Positions 57,486 through 64,000 of a stretch of DNA of 64,000 nt are shown piece after piece. The translations under genes and the position numbers were made by a program. Under the pieces are notes generated by a model. That model searched no databases. It had not been told where the DNA came from and was given only the letters and a program-made list of their open reading frames with translations. This DNA comes from Bradyrhizobium sp. 200 (lineage in GTDB: Bacteria; Pseudomonadota; Alphaproteobacteria; Rhizobiales; Xanthobacteraceae): contig NZ_CP064689.1 in the NCBI RefSeq assembly GCF_023100945.1, positions 6,616,001-6,680,000 on the forward strand. Direction: 5' to 3'. Each line of letters opens with the position of its first letter. Position 1 is the stretch's first letter.

Positions 57486-57730
57486 ATGCCACCTCCATCG
57501 CTCACTTCCTTTGAACTGCGCGACCGCTTACACGTCAAATTAATTCCCGAGCACGAAGTGGGATCGCAGCCAACTGATGAGTCTAAGCCACACCGGCTAG
57601 TTGGCAACATGTGGAACGATCAAAGATAGACGCTGCAAAACCCAGCTGTTCTGTCCGAACCGACGTGATAGGCGTAGCGGGGTGACCGAAAAACTCGTGT
57701 GGTTAATGTGCAGCGGGTAAGGGTTTCTGC

Positions 57731-58000
57731 GTGGCAATGTCCGAAACGAACGGTCCGGCCCTTGAGATGCTTGTAGCATCTGCGCGCAAGAATTGGGGCG
57801 TCCGGATGAACTTTTCAAGCTCGAAAGATCAGAGCTACTGTCTCTTTGGGAAAGTGTGCGGCGGCAAGTGTTGGCCGGTCGCACGAACGCCGGACGTTGC
57901 TGCTTTTTTGGTAAACAATCTGCGCACCTATGCTCAATTACTTCGTTCGGAAATGGACCGGCGCGAGCTGAAGTACACCCCGATTGATTGGTCTGAATAG
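57731..58000 (+). pseudogene. Small protein gene, frameshifted
   Basis: Two frames share one apparent protein: LERSELLSLWESVRRQVLAG in one and FLVNNLRTYAQLLRSEMDRR in the other, ending near a stop at 58000. Together they would make a helical protein of about 80 residues. The family is unknown. It lies just upstream of an intact small gene on the same strand. Confidence 0.45.
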
Positions 58001-58020
58001 GCCGCTCCCACGGTATATTA

Positions 58021-58212
58021 ATGAAAAACCTGCAGAAGCACTTGAAAAAGCTCCGCACTGATGCAGCCGAATGCAAATTGATCAGCGATCTGGCGACTGG
58101 CCTGGAAAAGCGAGAGCTGTTCGCAAGGCTTGCGGATCACTTGAGTGTCCTGACGTCCGAGGTCGAGCGCGCCATATCTGCGAAAGTCTGCAGCACGGCG
58201 ACGGAGCTATAA
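58021..58212 (+). CDS. Small helical protein of unknown function
   Basis: The 63-residue frame (MKNLQKHLKKLRTDAAECKL, ending with ERAISAKVCSTATEL) is helical and charged with no membrane part. I recall this type as a common unassigned protein in Bradyrhizobium. The ribosome-binding site is weak. It follows the damaged small gene by 20 bases and may have formed a pair with it. Confidence 0.6.
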   Translation: MKNLQKHLKKLRTDAAECKLISDLATGLEKRELFARLADHLSVLTSEVERAISAKVCSTATEL

Positions 58213-58263
58213 AGACGGTCGCACAATGCTTAAGGCTCGGCTCTGGGTTCACGAGAGCGGCAC

Positions 58264-58989
58264 TTATGTGAAATTGACGAGGCCGGTAAGCTGACGCACG
58301 ATTTTGCCTCTATGGCTGCCGAGATTGTCCATGATTAGGATGTCGCCGGGACGAAGCGTCGGAAGGAGGACTTTATCGACGTAGAGGCGGAAACTCTCGC
58401 CATCGTTCAGCCCCTCGAGAAACCATAGCGCCTGTCGTGGTGCAATGCGCCAGGAAGTCATGGTCTTCCAGCGGCCGTGCGGAATCTTGCTGGGAATCCT
58501 CTGGCCAAGGGCACCCACCCCCCCGCAAGGCCACCATATCGGTCCTGTTCCAGATCTCGTCGCTGAAGACCAAGCGCTCAGGTTCGAAGGCGATTGATAT
58601 TTGATCCACTGAGCTCGCCGTCTGGCGAGGTCCGGACGGTCGCGTTCGCCAGCCATCACGTTCTTTTTGAAGCTGAACTTCTCGCCGTGGACGAACTCCC
58701 ACTGAACGGTAATCAGCCTTCAGCCCGCGCTCAGCGAGCTCGGCGACCAAGCGGCGCAAGGCTCTTGATTCGCCCTAAAAACCAGACACGGTGTTTCGCC
58801 GGAAAATCGCCTTCGGCCGTGGCCGCCCATCCTGCCGGGTGCCACGCTGCCGCTCTCCCGATGCCGTCGCACCTAACGGCCGTGCTGACCGCAACACCGA
58901 ACTGTTTAGCCGCCTCGTTGTAGGACAATCCGCCGGTAACAAGCTGCAACGATCCGCTTCCGAAGATCCTCAGAGTAAGGCTTGCCCAT
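58264..58989 (-). pseudogene. IS630-family transposase, frameshifted
   Basis: The start MGKPYSEDLRKRIVAA at 58989 is followed in shifted frames by GGLSYNEAAKQFGVAVSTAV (the helix-turn-helix) and later RPGDILIMDNLGSHRG, which carries an aspartate of the DDE active site, plus FLEGLNDGESFRLYVDKVLL. These are IS630-family features. Several frameshifts make it inactive. Confidence 0.85.
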
Positions 58990-59273
58990 CGATGCTGGCC
59001 TCACGCCGAGCCCGCATGGTAAATCAGAGGTCTCCCGATTTGGGAATCCCACATCGATTTAAGCTAACCTCATCACGCTTTAGTCCGTCCGCGGCTTTGC
59101 TCCACGGCTTCTTCAGCCCCCCTTCGCGATGGCGTCGTTGCACTTCACTAACGCCCTCATGCGGTTGGAAAGAGGACTTCCACTTTCAAGCAGTCGTTCA
59201 TACTCGGCACTCCCGAGAAACCGCCCGGCAAACCGGGGGCTTCTTCCCTCGTCTCCCGGGCAGCCTTTTAGAC

Positions 59274-59322
59274 GTTATTCCGGGGCGCTCACGAAGCGTG
59301 CGAACCGGCAATCCAGAGATCG
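59274..59322. repeat. Bradyrhizobium-type palindromic intergenic repeat, degenerate
   Basis: The sequence ATTCCGGGGCGC, then GCGTGCGAACC and GGCAATCC, forms an imperfect palindrome like the intergenic repeats I remember from Bradyrhizobium (ATTCCGGGGCGC ... GCGAACCCGGAATC). A related stretch with TGGAATGACGG is at 59420-59431. The gap 58990-59445 has no gene otherwise. Confidence 0.45.
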
Positions 59323-59445
59323 CGGCGAGAGATTTCCGGGTGCGCAATCCAAATCGGCTGCTGCCGACTTGCACCACTATGACCCGCGAATCCAGTTACA
59401 CCCGAGTTCGACTTGCCCTGGAATGACGGATAGAAATGCAGCCGC

Positions 59446-60768
59446 CTACCCCGTCGTGTTCGAGGTCTCGCCGTCGGTGGGATCGATTTTCTGGTTAAGC
59501 CGCGCATGCAACGTGGCCTGGTCGAGTTCGCCTTCCCACCAGGCCACGAACACCGCGGCAATACCGTTGCCGGTGATATTAGTAAGGGCGCGCACCTCGC
59601 TCATAAATTTGTCGATGGAGAACACGATTGCCATACCCGGCACCAGCACCGGATTAACCACTGAAAGCGTCGCCGCGAGCGTGATGAAGCCGGCCCCGGT
59701 GATACCGCTTGCGCCTTTCGAAGTCAGCATCGCCACGACGAGAATGGTCAGCTGCTGGCCGAAGCTGAGATCGACCCCGAGCGCCTGAGCGATAAACAGC
59801 GTTGCCAAGGTCATGTAGATGTTGGTGCCATCGAGGTTGAAGGAGTAGCCGGTCGGCACCACGAGGCCGACCACGGGCTTGGAGCAGCCCAGCCGCTCGA
59901 GCTTCGTCATCAACTGCGGCAGCGCACTTTCCGAGGACGAGGTGCCGAGCACGAGCAAGAGCTCATCCTTGATATAGGCGATAAACTTGAAGATCGAAAA
60001 CCCAACGAAGCGCGAGATCAGACCGAGCACGACCACCACGAACAGCGCGGCCGTAGCGTAGAACAGCGCGACGAGACCGATCAGATTGCCGAGCGCCGAT
60101 GGTCCGAACTTACCGATCGTGAAGGCCATGGCCCCGAACGCGCCGATCGGCGCTACCTTCATGACAATGGCGATGACGCCGAACACCGCGTGCGCCGCAT
60201 CGTCGATCATGCCACGCAACTTTGCGCCGCGCTCACCCAGCGCCATCAGCGAGAAGCCGAACAGGATCGCAAACAAGAGCACCTGCGGGATGTCGCCGCG
60301 CGCCAGCGCGCCGACCACGGTGTCGGGAATGATATTGAGGATGAAATCGACGCTTTTCGAGGCTTCCGCCTGCTTCACGTAGTTGGCGACGGCTGCGGCA
60401 TCGGGCTTGGCCGCAAGGCCGTGGCCGATCTGAAAAAGATTGCCCATCACCAGGCCGAGCACCAAGGCAAAGGTGGAGACGATCTCGAAATAGACCAGCG
60501 CCTTGAGCCCGACCCGGCCGACCTTTTTCGCATCCTGGATGTGCGCGATGCCCGAGACTACGGTGCAGAAGATGATCGGCGCGATCACCATCTTGATTAG
60601 CTTAATGAAGCCGTCCCCGAGCGCCTTGACCCAGTCGTTGGTCGCGAGCGACGGCCACAGCCAACCGACGAGGACGCCAATCAGAATCGCGATCAGCACC
60701 TGAACGTAGAGGATTTTGTACCAAGTTCGCGACGCCCGCGCGGGCGCCGCAGTTGCGATGGTGGTCAT
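59446..60768 (-). CDS. dctA: C4-dicarboxylate transporter DctA
   Basis: The 440-residue protein is a DctA-type dicarboxylate:proton symporter of the DAACS family, which takes up succinate, malate and fumarate, the main carbon supply of rhizobia in nodules. It has the usual helices ([25 protein letters not shown]), the serine-rich re-entrant loop [15 protein letters not shown] and the conserved [15 protein letters not shown] followed by [20 protein letters not shown] precedes the ATG at 60768 by four bases; an upstream start at 60828 has none. The gene is intact. Chromosomal dctA is often regulated by DctBD and sigma-54; no such site was found here, and it may be a second copy. Confidence 0.92.
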   Translation of the reverse strand: MTTIATAAPARASRTWYKILYVQVLIAILIGVLVGWLWPSLATNDWVKALGDGFIKLIKMVIAPIIFCTVVSGIAHIQDAKKVGRVGLKALVYFEIVSTFALVLGLVMGNLFQIGHGLAAKPDAAAVANYVKQAEASKSVDFILNIIPDTVVGALARGDIPQVLLFAILFGFSLMALGERGAKLRGMIDDAAHAVFGVIAIVMKVAPIGAFGAMAFTIGKFGPSALGNLIGLVALFYATAALFVVVVLGLISRFVGFSIFKFIAYIKDELLLVLGTSSSESALPQLMTKLERLGCSKPVVGLVVPTGYSFNLDGTNIYMTLATLFIAQALGVDLSFGQQLTILVVAMLTSKGASGITGAGFITLAATLSVVNPVLVPGMAIVFSIDKFMSEVRALTNITGNGIAAVFVAWWEGELDQATLHARLNQKIDPTDGETSNTTG

Positions 60769-61015
60769 GACGCTCCTTCCCATACGAACTCGAACACCGA
60801 GCCGTCGCGCGTTTAGAGGCGACAGCATCAGACGAGCCTTTCATGCCAGCCGCGTCCGATTGAAGACGGCGATGTCGGAAATCCGACAGCCCGCAGCGCG
60901 ATTCCAAGGGCAGGCTGGCTGTTACGTGTGTTTTCTCTCGTTAAGCAAGACGCGCACCACGCGCGAAGCCATGCGGCCGTTCAACCCGCCAGACGGTGAA
61001 CCGAAACTCTCCTGA
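60769..61015. other. Upstream region of dctA
   Basis: About 250 bases between dctA and the KAS remnant. No sigma-54 promoter (GG-N10-GC with flanking consensus) was recognised. Confidence 0.35.
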
Positions 61016-61324
61016 CTAGCTTGGCCGAATGCCAGAACCGTTCGTGCCGCCGAAGGCAGAGGCATTGTTCAGCGCCACGCGCACCTTGCGCTGGCGCAGC
61101 ACATTGGACGTAGCGTCGAGATCGACGAGCTGCTTGCGGTCGATGTCCTGCTCCGATAGCGCTTTGAGGTCGGCGCCGATCCTGACCTTCAGCTCGTAAA
61201 GCTCGGAATTGACAATCGGGCCGGTGGCGGAGCGGCCTTCGCGCATCTCTTTCCAGCTGGAGGCGGCGCAGGTGCCTAGGCCGCACGGCCCGCCCATTCC
61301 GGTAATGACGACGCGTCTCTCCAT
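61016..61324 (-). pseudogene. Beta-ketoacyl-ACP synthase with large internal deletion
   Basis: The 102-residue frame joins the two ends of a KAS II (FabF/NodE-like) protein: MERRVVITGMGGPCGLGT and GADLKALSEQDIDRKQLV from the N terminus, then RKVRVALNNASAFGGTN from the extreme C terminus. About 300 residues with the catalytic cysteine and both histidines are missing, yet the reading frame is kept across the junction. It starts one base after the stop of the acyl-carrier remnant, so the two formed an operon. Confidence 0.8.
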
Positions 61325-61471
61325 TCAGGCCTTCTTAGCGAGCAAGCCGTGGACAGCTTCAACCGTGTCGTCGATATGCTTGAGATTCGACCAGGCATCA
61401 TCCGTGTTCATCTCGATCTGCATGCCGTTGGACTGCTCCAGGTCGTAGATGAGGTTCGTCAACTCGGCGAC
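61325..61471 (-). pseudogene. C-terminal remnant of an acyl carrier protein
   Basis: The last 49 residues before the stop at 61325 read LTNLIYDLEQSNGMQIEMNT, then SNLKHIDDTVEAVHGLLAKK, the C-terminal helices of an acyl carrier protein. The serine that would carry phosphopantetheine and the N-terminal helix are lost or out of frame. It lies directly ahead of the broken KAS gene. Confidence 0.65.
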
Positions 61472-61887
61472 TGGGGCCACGCAAGGTAAGTTCCGCAGCG
61501 ATCGTTTCTCGCCGGCGCCCGCGGGTATTCCTCGGTTTTGGCGATGAGTTCCTTCGCGAGTTTGATCTGCCATCCTGTTGCTTCTATCAGGCGCCTCGAC
61601 GCGAACGGGACGCCGTTCCTCAGCCGAGCCGCGTCGCCGATAGAGGCAGTGACGTGATCGGTGCGCGTCAGGTGCTGTTGCCAATGCAACATTCCGCAAC
61701 ATTGGTAAAATTGATTTTTTGGATGGTAAGCATTCACGCTGCGTATCAATTCCTCGCGCAAAACAAGAAAGTCGCACCCTGGCCGCCCTCTACTGCGTGC
61801 CGGCCCCTTACGACCGCCCCCGGTTTGTCGCCAGCCATCGAGGCCGCAATGGGCGCAGCCTGGGAAACTGGAAAAAAGGACACGACA
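61472..61887. other. Gap between the acyl-carrier remnant and the DUF736 pseudogene
   Basis: About 415 bases. A minus-strand segment near 61550-61600 (SRRLIEATGWQIKLAKELIA) looks like protein sequence but could not be placed. Confidence 0.4.
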
Positions 61888-62190
61888 ATGGCGACCATCA
61901 GCACCTCACCTCGAACGGCAACGGCTTTTCCGGCTCGATTCGCACCTCGCTCTCAACGCCAAGGCCAAGCTGGTCCGCGTCGAGAACCCCTCTGACGGGC
62001 CGTACTTCCGCATCTTCGGGCCTAATGTCGAGCTAGGCGCCCCCTGGCAGAAGACCGCCAAGGACACGAGCGTGACTATCTCTCGGTCAAGCTGGACGAT
62101 CCGAGCTCCCGGCTCCGATCTACGCCACCCTGATCGAGGTGGAAGGAGGACAGGAAGGCCTCCAGCCCACGTGGTCCCGCCGCAGCCCGG
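61888..62190 (+). pseudogene. DUF736 gene, frameshifted
   Basis: The start ATG at 61888 (MATIS, with AAAAAAGGA upstream) leads into a broken DUF736 protein: SNGNGFSGSIRT, AKAKLVRVENPSDGPYFRIF and NVELGAPWQKTAKDT lie in different frames, and the end is out of frame (DYLSVKLDDPSS; GLQPTWSR). At least three indels are present. It is closer in pattern to other DUF736 proteins than to the intact copy at 35859, so it probably came independently. Confidence 0.82.
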
Positions 62191-62326
62191 ACTGGGGGCC
62201 CGCGGCATCGGCTTCGCCGAAAGCGGGTCCGTTTGGCCGCCGTGCTCACCCCGCTCACGAGGCTGTGACGTCTCTGGCGCACGTCATTAAAAATGCATTA
62301 CGTAGCAGCGCATAGAGGAGGTCGCT

Positions 62327-62617
62327 ATGGCTTCGCATGCTCTCGTCCAAACCCGAACGATGCGGACGTAAAGGAAAAGGCCACCGCGGTTCTGGAAAAC
62401 ATGGGTCTCACGGTATCCGACGCCGTGCGGATCCTGCTAACACGCACGGCTAACAAGGGATGCTTCTGCTGGAGCCGGTGAGCAACAGCCAAACTTACGA
62501 TAGCTGGTTCCGTGAGAAGGACTGGCGGATACCCGGCCCAATCTCGATTATTCCGAGGTCGATGCGCATTTAGCGCAACGCCGTACCGCTGCGCTTCGAA
62601 AAAGTGGCGGAGCATGA
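62327..62617 (+). pseudogene. RelB/DinJ-type antitoxin, frameshifted
   Basis: MASHALVQTR at 62327, then DADVKEKATAVLENMGLTVS and DAVRILLTRTA in another frame, and a C terminus LADTRPNLDYSEVDAHLAQR in a third, reconstruct a DinJ-like ribbon-helix-helix antitoxin. The stop at 62617 lies four bases before the toxin start. Confidence 0.8.
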
Positions 62618-62620
62618 ACG

Positions 62621-62906
62621 GTGACACTCGTCTGGTCGCGATTCGCGCTGTCCGATCGCAATGGTTTTTTCAGCTACATCGAAGCCGAGAACCCCCGTGC
62701 AGCGGTCCATGTTGATGAACAGATTGCCGATGCCGCGCGGGCCTGCTCGACTTTCCTGACAGTTCCGGCCCGGGCGCGTCGCTGGCACGCGCAAGTTAAT
62801 CATCCCACGCACACCTTGGCGGGCCTACCTGGTCGACGGTGATACTGTTCCCATCTTGCGCGTGCTTCACGGCGCGTGGCCCGACGCACTTACCAATGAC
62901 GATTGA
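62621..62906 (+). pseudogene. RelE/ParE-type toxin, frameshifted
   Basis: From the GTG at 62621 the frame reads LVWSRFALSDRNGFFSYIEA and ENPRAAVHVDEQI, the N terminus of a RelE/ParE toxin. After a frame change near 62740 the C terminus continues as PRTPWRAYLVDGDTVPILRV and LHGAWPDAL to a stop at 62906. The toxin is dead along with its antitoxin. Confidence 0.8.
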
Positions 62907-63393
62907 GGCCGGCTCCGTGCAGTATCCTGCGACCGGAGATGGATCTCTTTTTCTTGAATTGGATGTCCAGGTCGCAGTCAGACTTCGATAACCTTCATTA
63001 ATCTAAATCGGGGGAAGGTCTGCCTCTACTTTAGGGTTCGACCGATCTGCGAGAGCCCCCGCAACGCCGAACGAGTGAGAGTCGGCGCTATACGCCGCGG
63101 GCAAATCGCGCCAGCTTCGGACGGACTGGTTCCCTCATTCTTGGAAAATTGGGGATTTCTCATGCGTCTGACTGGTCCGTTCCAGTGGAGTTATGCGCAT
63201 CTGCAATGGATTCGATTATCTCAAAGAGTATCAATTCGTCATTGTCCCACTTAACAGGTGCGCACTTCCAGTCGTGCTGCGTTCAGTGCGCGCAAGCAAG
63301 TCTGCTTGCGTGCAACGGTCCGATTTTAGGATGACAAGATGGGTGATCTTGATGCGATACTCGCTCAACCGACTGAGGAAGCACATTGAATAA
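62907..63393. other. Gap without a recognised gene
   Basis: About 490 bases between the toxin pseudogene and the IS5 scrap; no gene is supported. Confidence 0.4.
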
Positions 63394-63552
63394 GTGCATT
63401 TTCTGTTCGACTCATTTACTGAGTCGTCCGTGAAGAACATCCTCTCCGCCATCGGCCACAACTTCCGCCGCATCCTCGCTTGGCTGAGGGCTCTTTGGTG
63501 CCTCTTCCTGACCGCCCTCATCGCAGCCGCCCAGCGACCGGTCACCTCTTGA
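63394..63552 (+). pseudogene. C-terminal scrap of an IS5-type transposase
   Basis: The frame ending at 63552 reads SVKNILSAIGHNFRRILAWL and RALWCLFLTALIAAAQRP, like the C-terminal helix of IS5-family transposases (form: AAGYNFxxLLRWLxxLL). Nothing more of the element is present. Confidence 0.55.
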
Positions 63553-63742
63553 AATCGGCTTCTTAACGGATGACATCGTAGCCCGGATGGAGCGAGTAGA
63601 GTCGAGGAGAGGCGCGGTGACTTGGGCCGTGCGGCAACGTCCCGTTTCCTCTCCCACCGGGTCGCCGGAGGCAGTCGCCCGCCTCCGGCTCCCACAGAAC
63701 GTAGCATGCGGATTTGCCGCACTACGCTCTTCGACAGTTGAT

Positions 63743-64000
63743 TCACAGCACTGCAAGAGCCTGCAGCTCCGGGTAACGGAGGCGCAGCTTTGGTCTCAGT
63801 AACGGCGTCCGTTCGTTGATCTGGTTGAACATGCTCCAGTTGAGGGCTCGTCCGGCCCAGCTGCGGCTGCGCAACATCCGATGCCAGTAACGCTCCACGG
63901 CACGGTACACCTTTACGAGACACCGAAGATTTCCGGCGATCCCGTAATAAGCATAGTGGCCGCGTAGGAAGGCGTTGATTTCGCCCACCTGGTCACTGAT
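63743..64000 (-). CDS. Group II intron reverse transcriptase/maturase, C-terminal end, cut by the window edge
   Basis: The minus-strand frame is open from the right edge to the stop at 63743. It encodes INAFLRGHYAYYGIAGNLRC, YRAVERYWHRMLRSRSWAGR and RTPLLRPKLRLRYPELQALA, which is the maturase/thumb end of a bacterial group II intron-encoded protein. The start, the polymerase domain and most of the intron RNA are outside. The 3' intron RNA domains should lie in 63553-63742; a hairpin GCCGGAGGC/GCCTCCGGC is there, but I could not recognise domain V. Confidence 0.85.
   Translation of the reverse strand: MSDQVGEINAFLRGHYAYYGIAGNLRCLVKVYRAVERYWHRMLRSRSWAGRALNWSMFNQINERTPLLRPKLRLRYPELQALAVL

Noticed and set aside
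60769..61015. A sigma-54 promoter upstream of dctA
   Set aside because: No GG-N10-GC match with acceptable flanks was seen.
63553..63742. Group II intron domain V
   Set aside because: A hairpin is present but the conserved catalytic pattern was not recognised, so no RNA feature is claimed.
1..64000. tRNA genes, CRISPR arrays, nod boxes and attachment sites
   Set aside because: None could be recognised by reading; absence is not proven without a covariance-model or profile search.

Overview
The window reads as accessory DNA of a Bradyrhizobium-type member of the Rhizobiales. The composition is GC-rich. The trb, traG and relaxase genes are of the alphaproteobacterial integrative-element type, and several small proteins and intergenic repeats are of kinds I recall from Bradyrhizobium. 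Much of the right half is decayed genes and insertion-sequence scrap, as is typical of a symbiosis island or other old integrated element. No nod, nif or type III secretion gene was recognised, so calling it a symbiosis island is inference. No tRNA, rRNA or CRISPR array was seen.

Region 1-14 kb is defence cargo. A flavin or NAD(P)-binding protein, cut by the left edge, is transcribed leftwards. Diverging from it is a complete, tightly coupled five-gene operon (1441-13025) that matches a type I Druantia anti-phage system in order and size: a DUF4338 protein (DruA), a zinc-ribbon protein (DruB), a coiled-coil protein (DruC), DruD, and an 1829-residue DEAH helicase of the DUF1998 class (DruE). 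A small XRE regulator and an unknown protein follow.

Region 14-32 kb is a complete conjugation module on the minus strand. In transcription order it carries an fseA-like activator, an rdfS-like excisionase, traF, a relaxase and a nucleotidyltransferase-fold gene with its own palindromic operator; then come traG, a ribbon-helix-helix gene and trbBCDEJLFGI, closed by a DUF2274 gene. The order resembles ICEMlSymR7A-type elements. A 21-residue lysine-rich microprotein with a strong terminator diverges from the fseA-like gene.

Region 33-42.6 kb holds a decayed IS91-type element with its tyrosine recombinase, an intact DUF736 gene, and a quorum-sensing pair (luxR then luxI types) with a good lux box ahead of the synthase. 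Next to the synthase is an isochorismatase-like gene lacking its catalytic residues. Upstream lies an unusual fusion of a conjugation-operon ribbon-helix-helix protein to a major-facilitator transporter, coupled to an alpha/beta hydrolase.

Region 43-64 kb is largely a graveyard: an outer-membrane barrel gene, a metallophosphoesterase with a membrane-protein partner, a formyltransferase-type NRPS, an mddA-type methyltransferase, KAS/ACP, DUF736 and toxin-antitoxin genes, and IS66, IS630 and IS5 scraps are all broken. Intact genes in this part are an ABC exporter, a TlpA-like thioredoxin protein, a 29-residue membrane peptide, a small helical protein and the dicarboxylate transporter dctA. The C-terminal end of a group II intron reverse transcriptase runs off the right edge.
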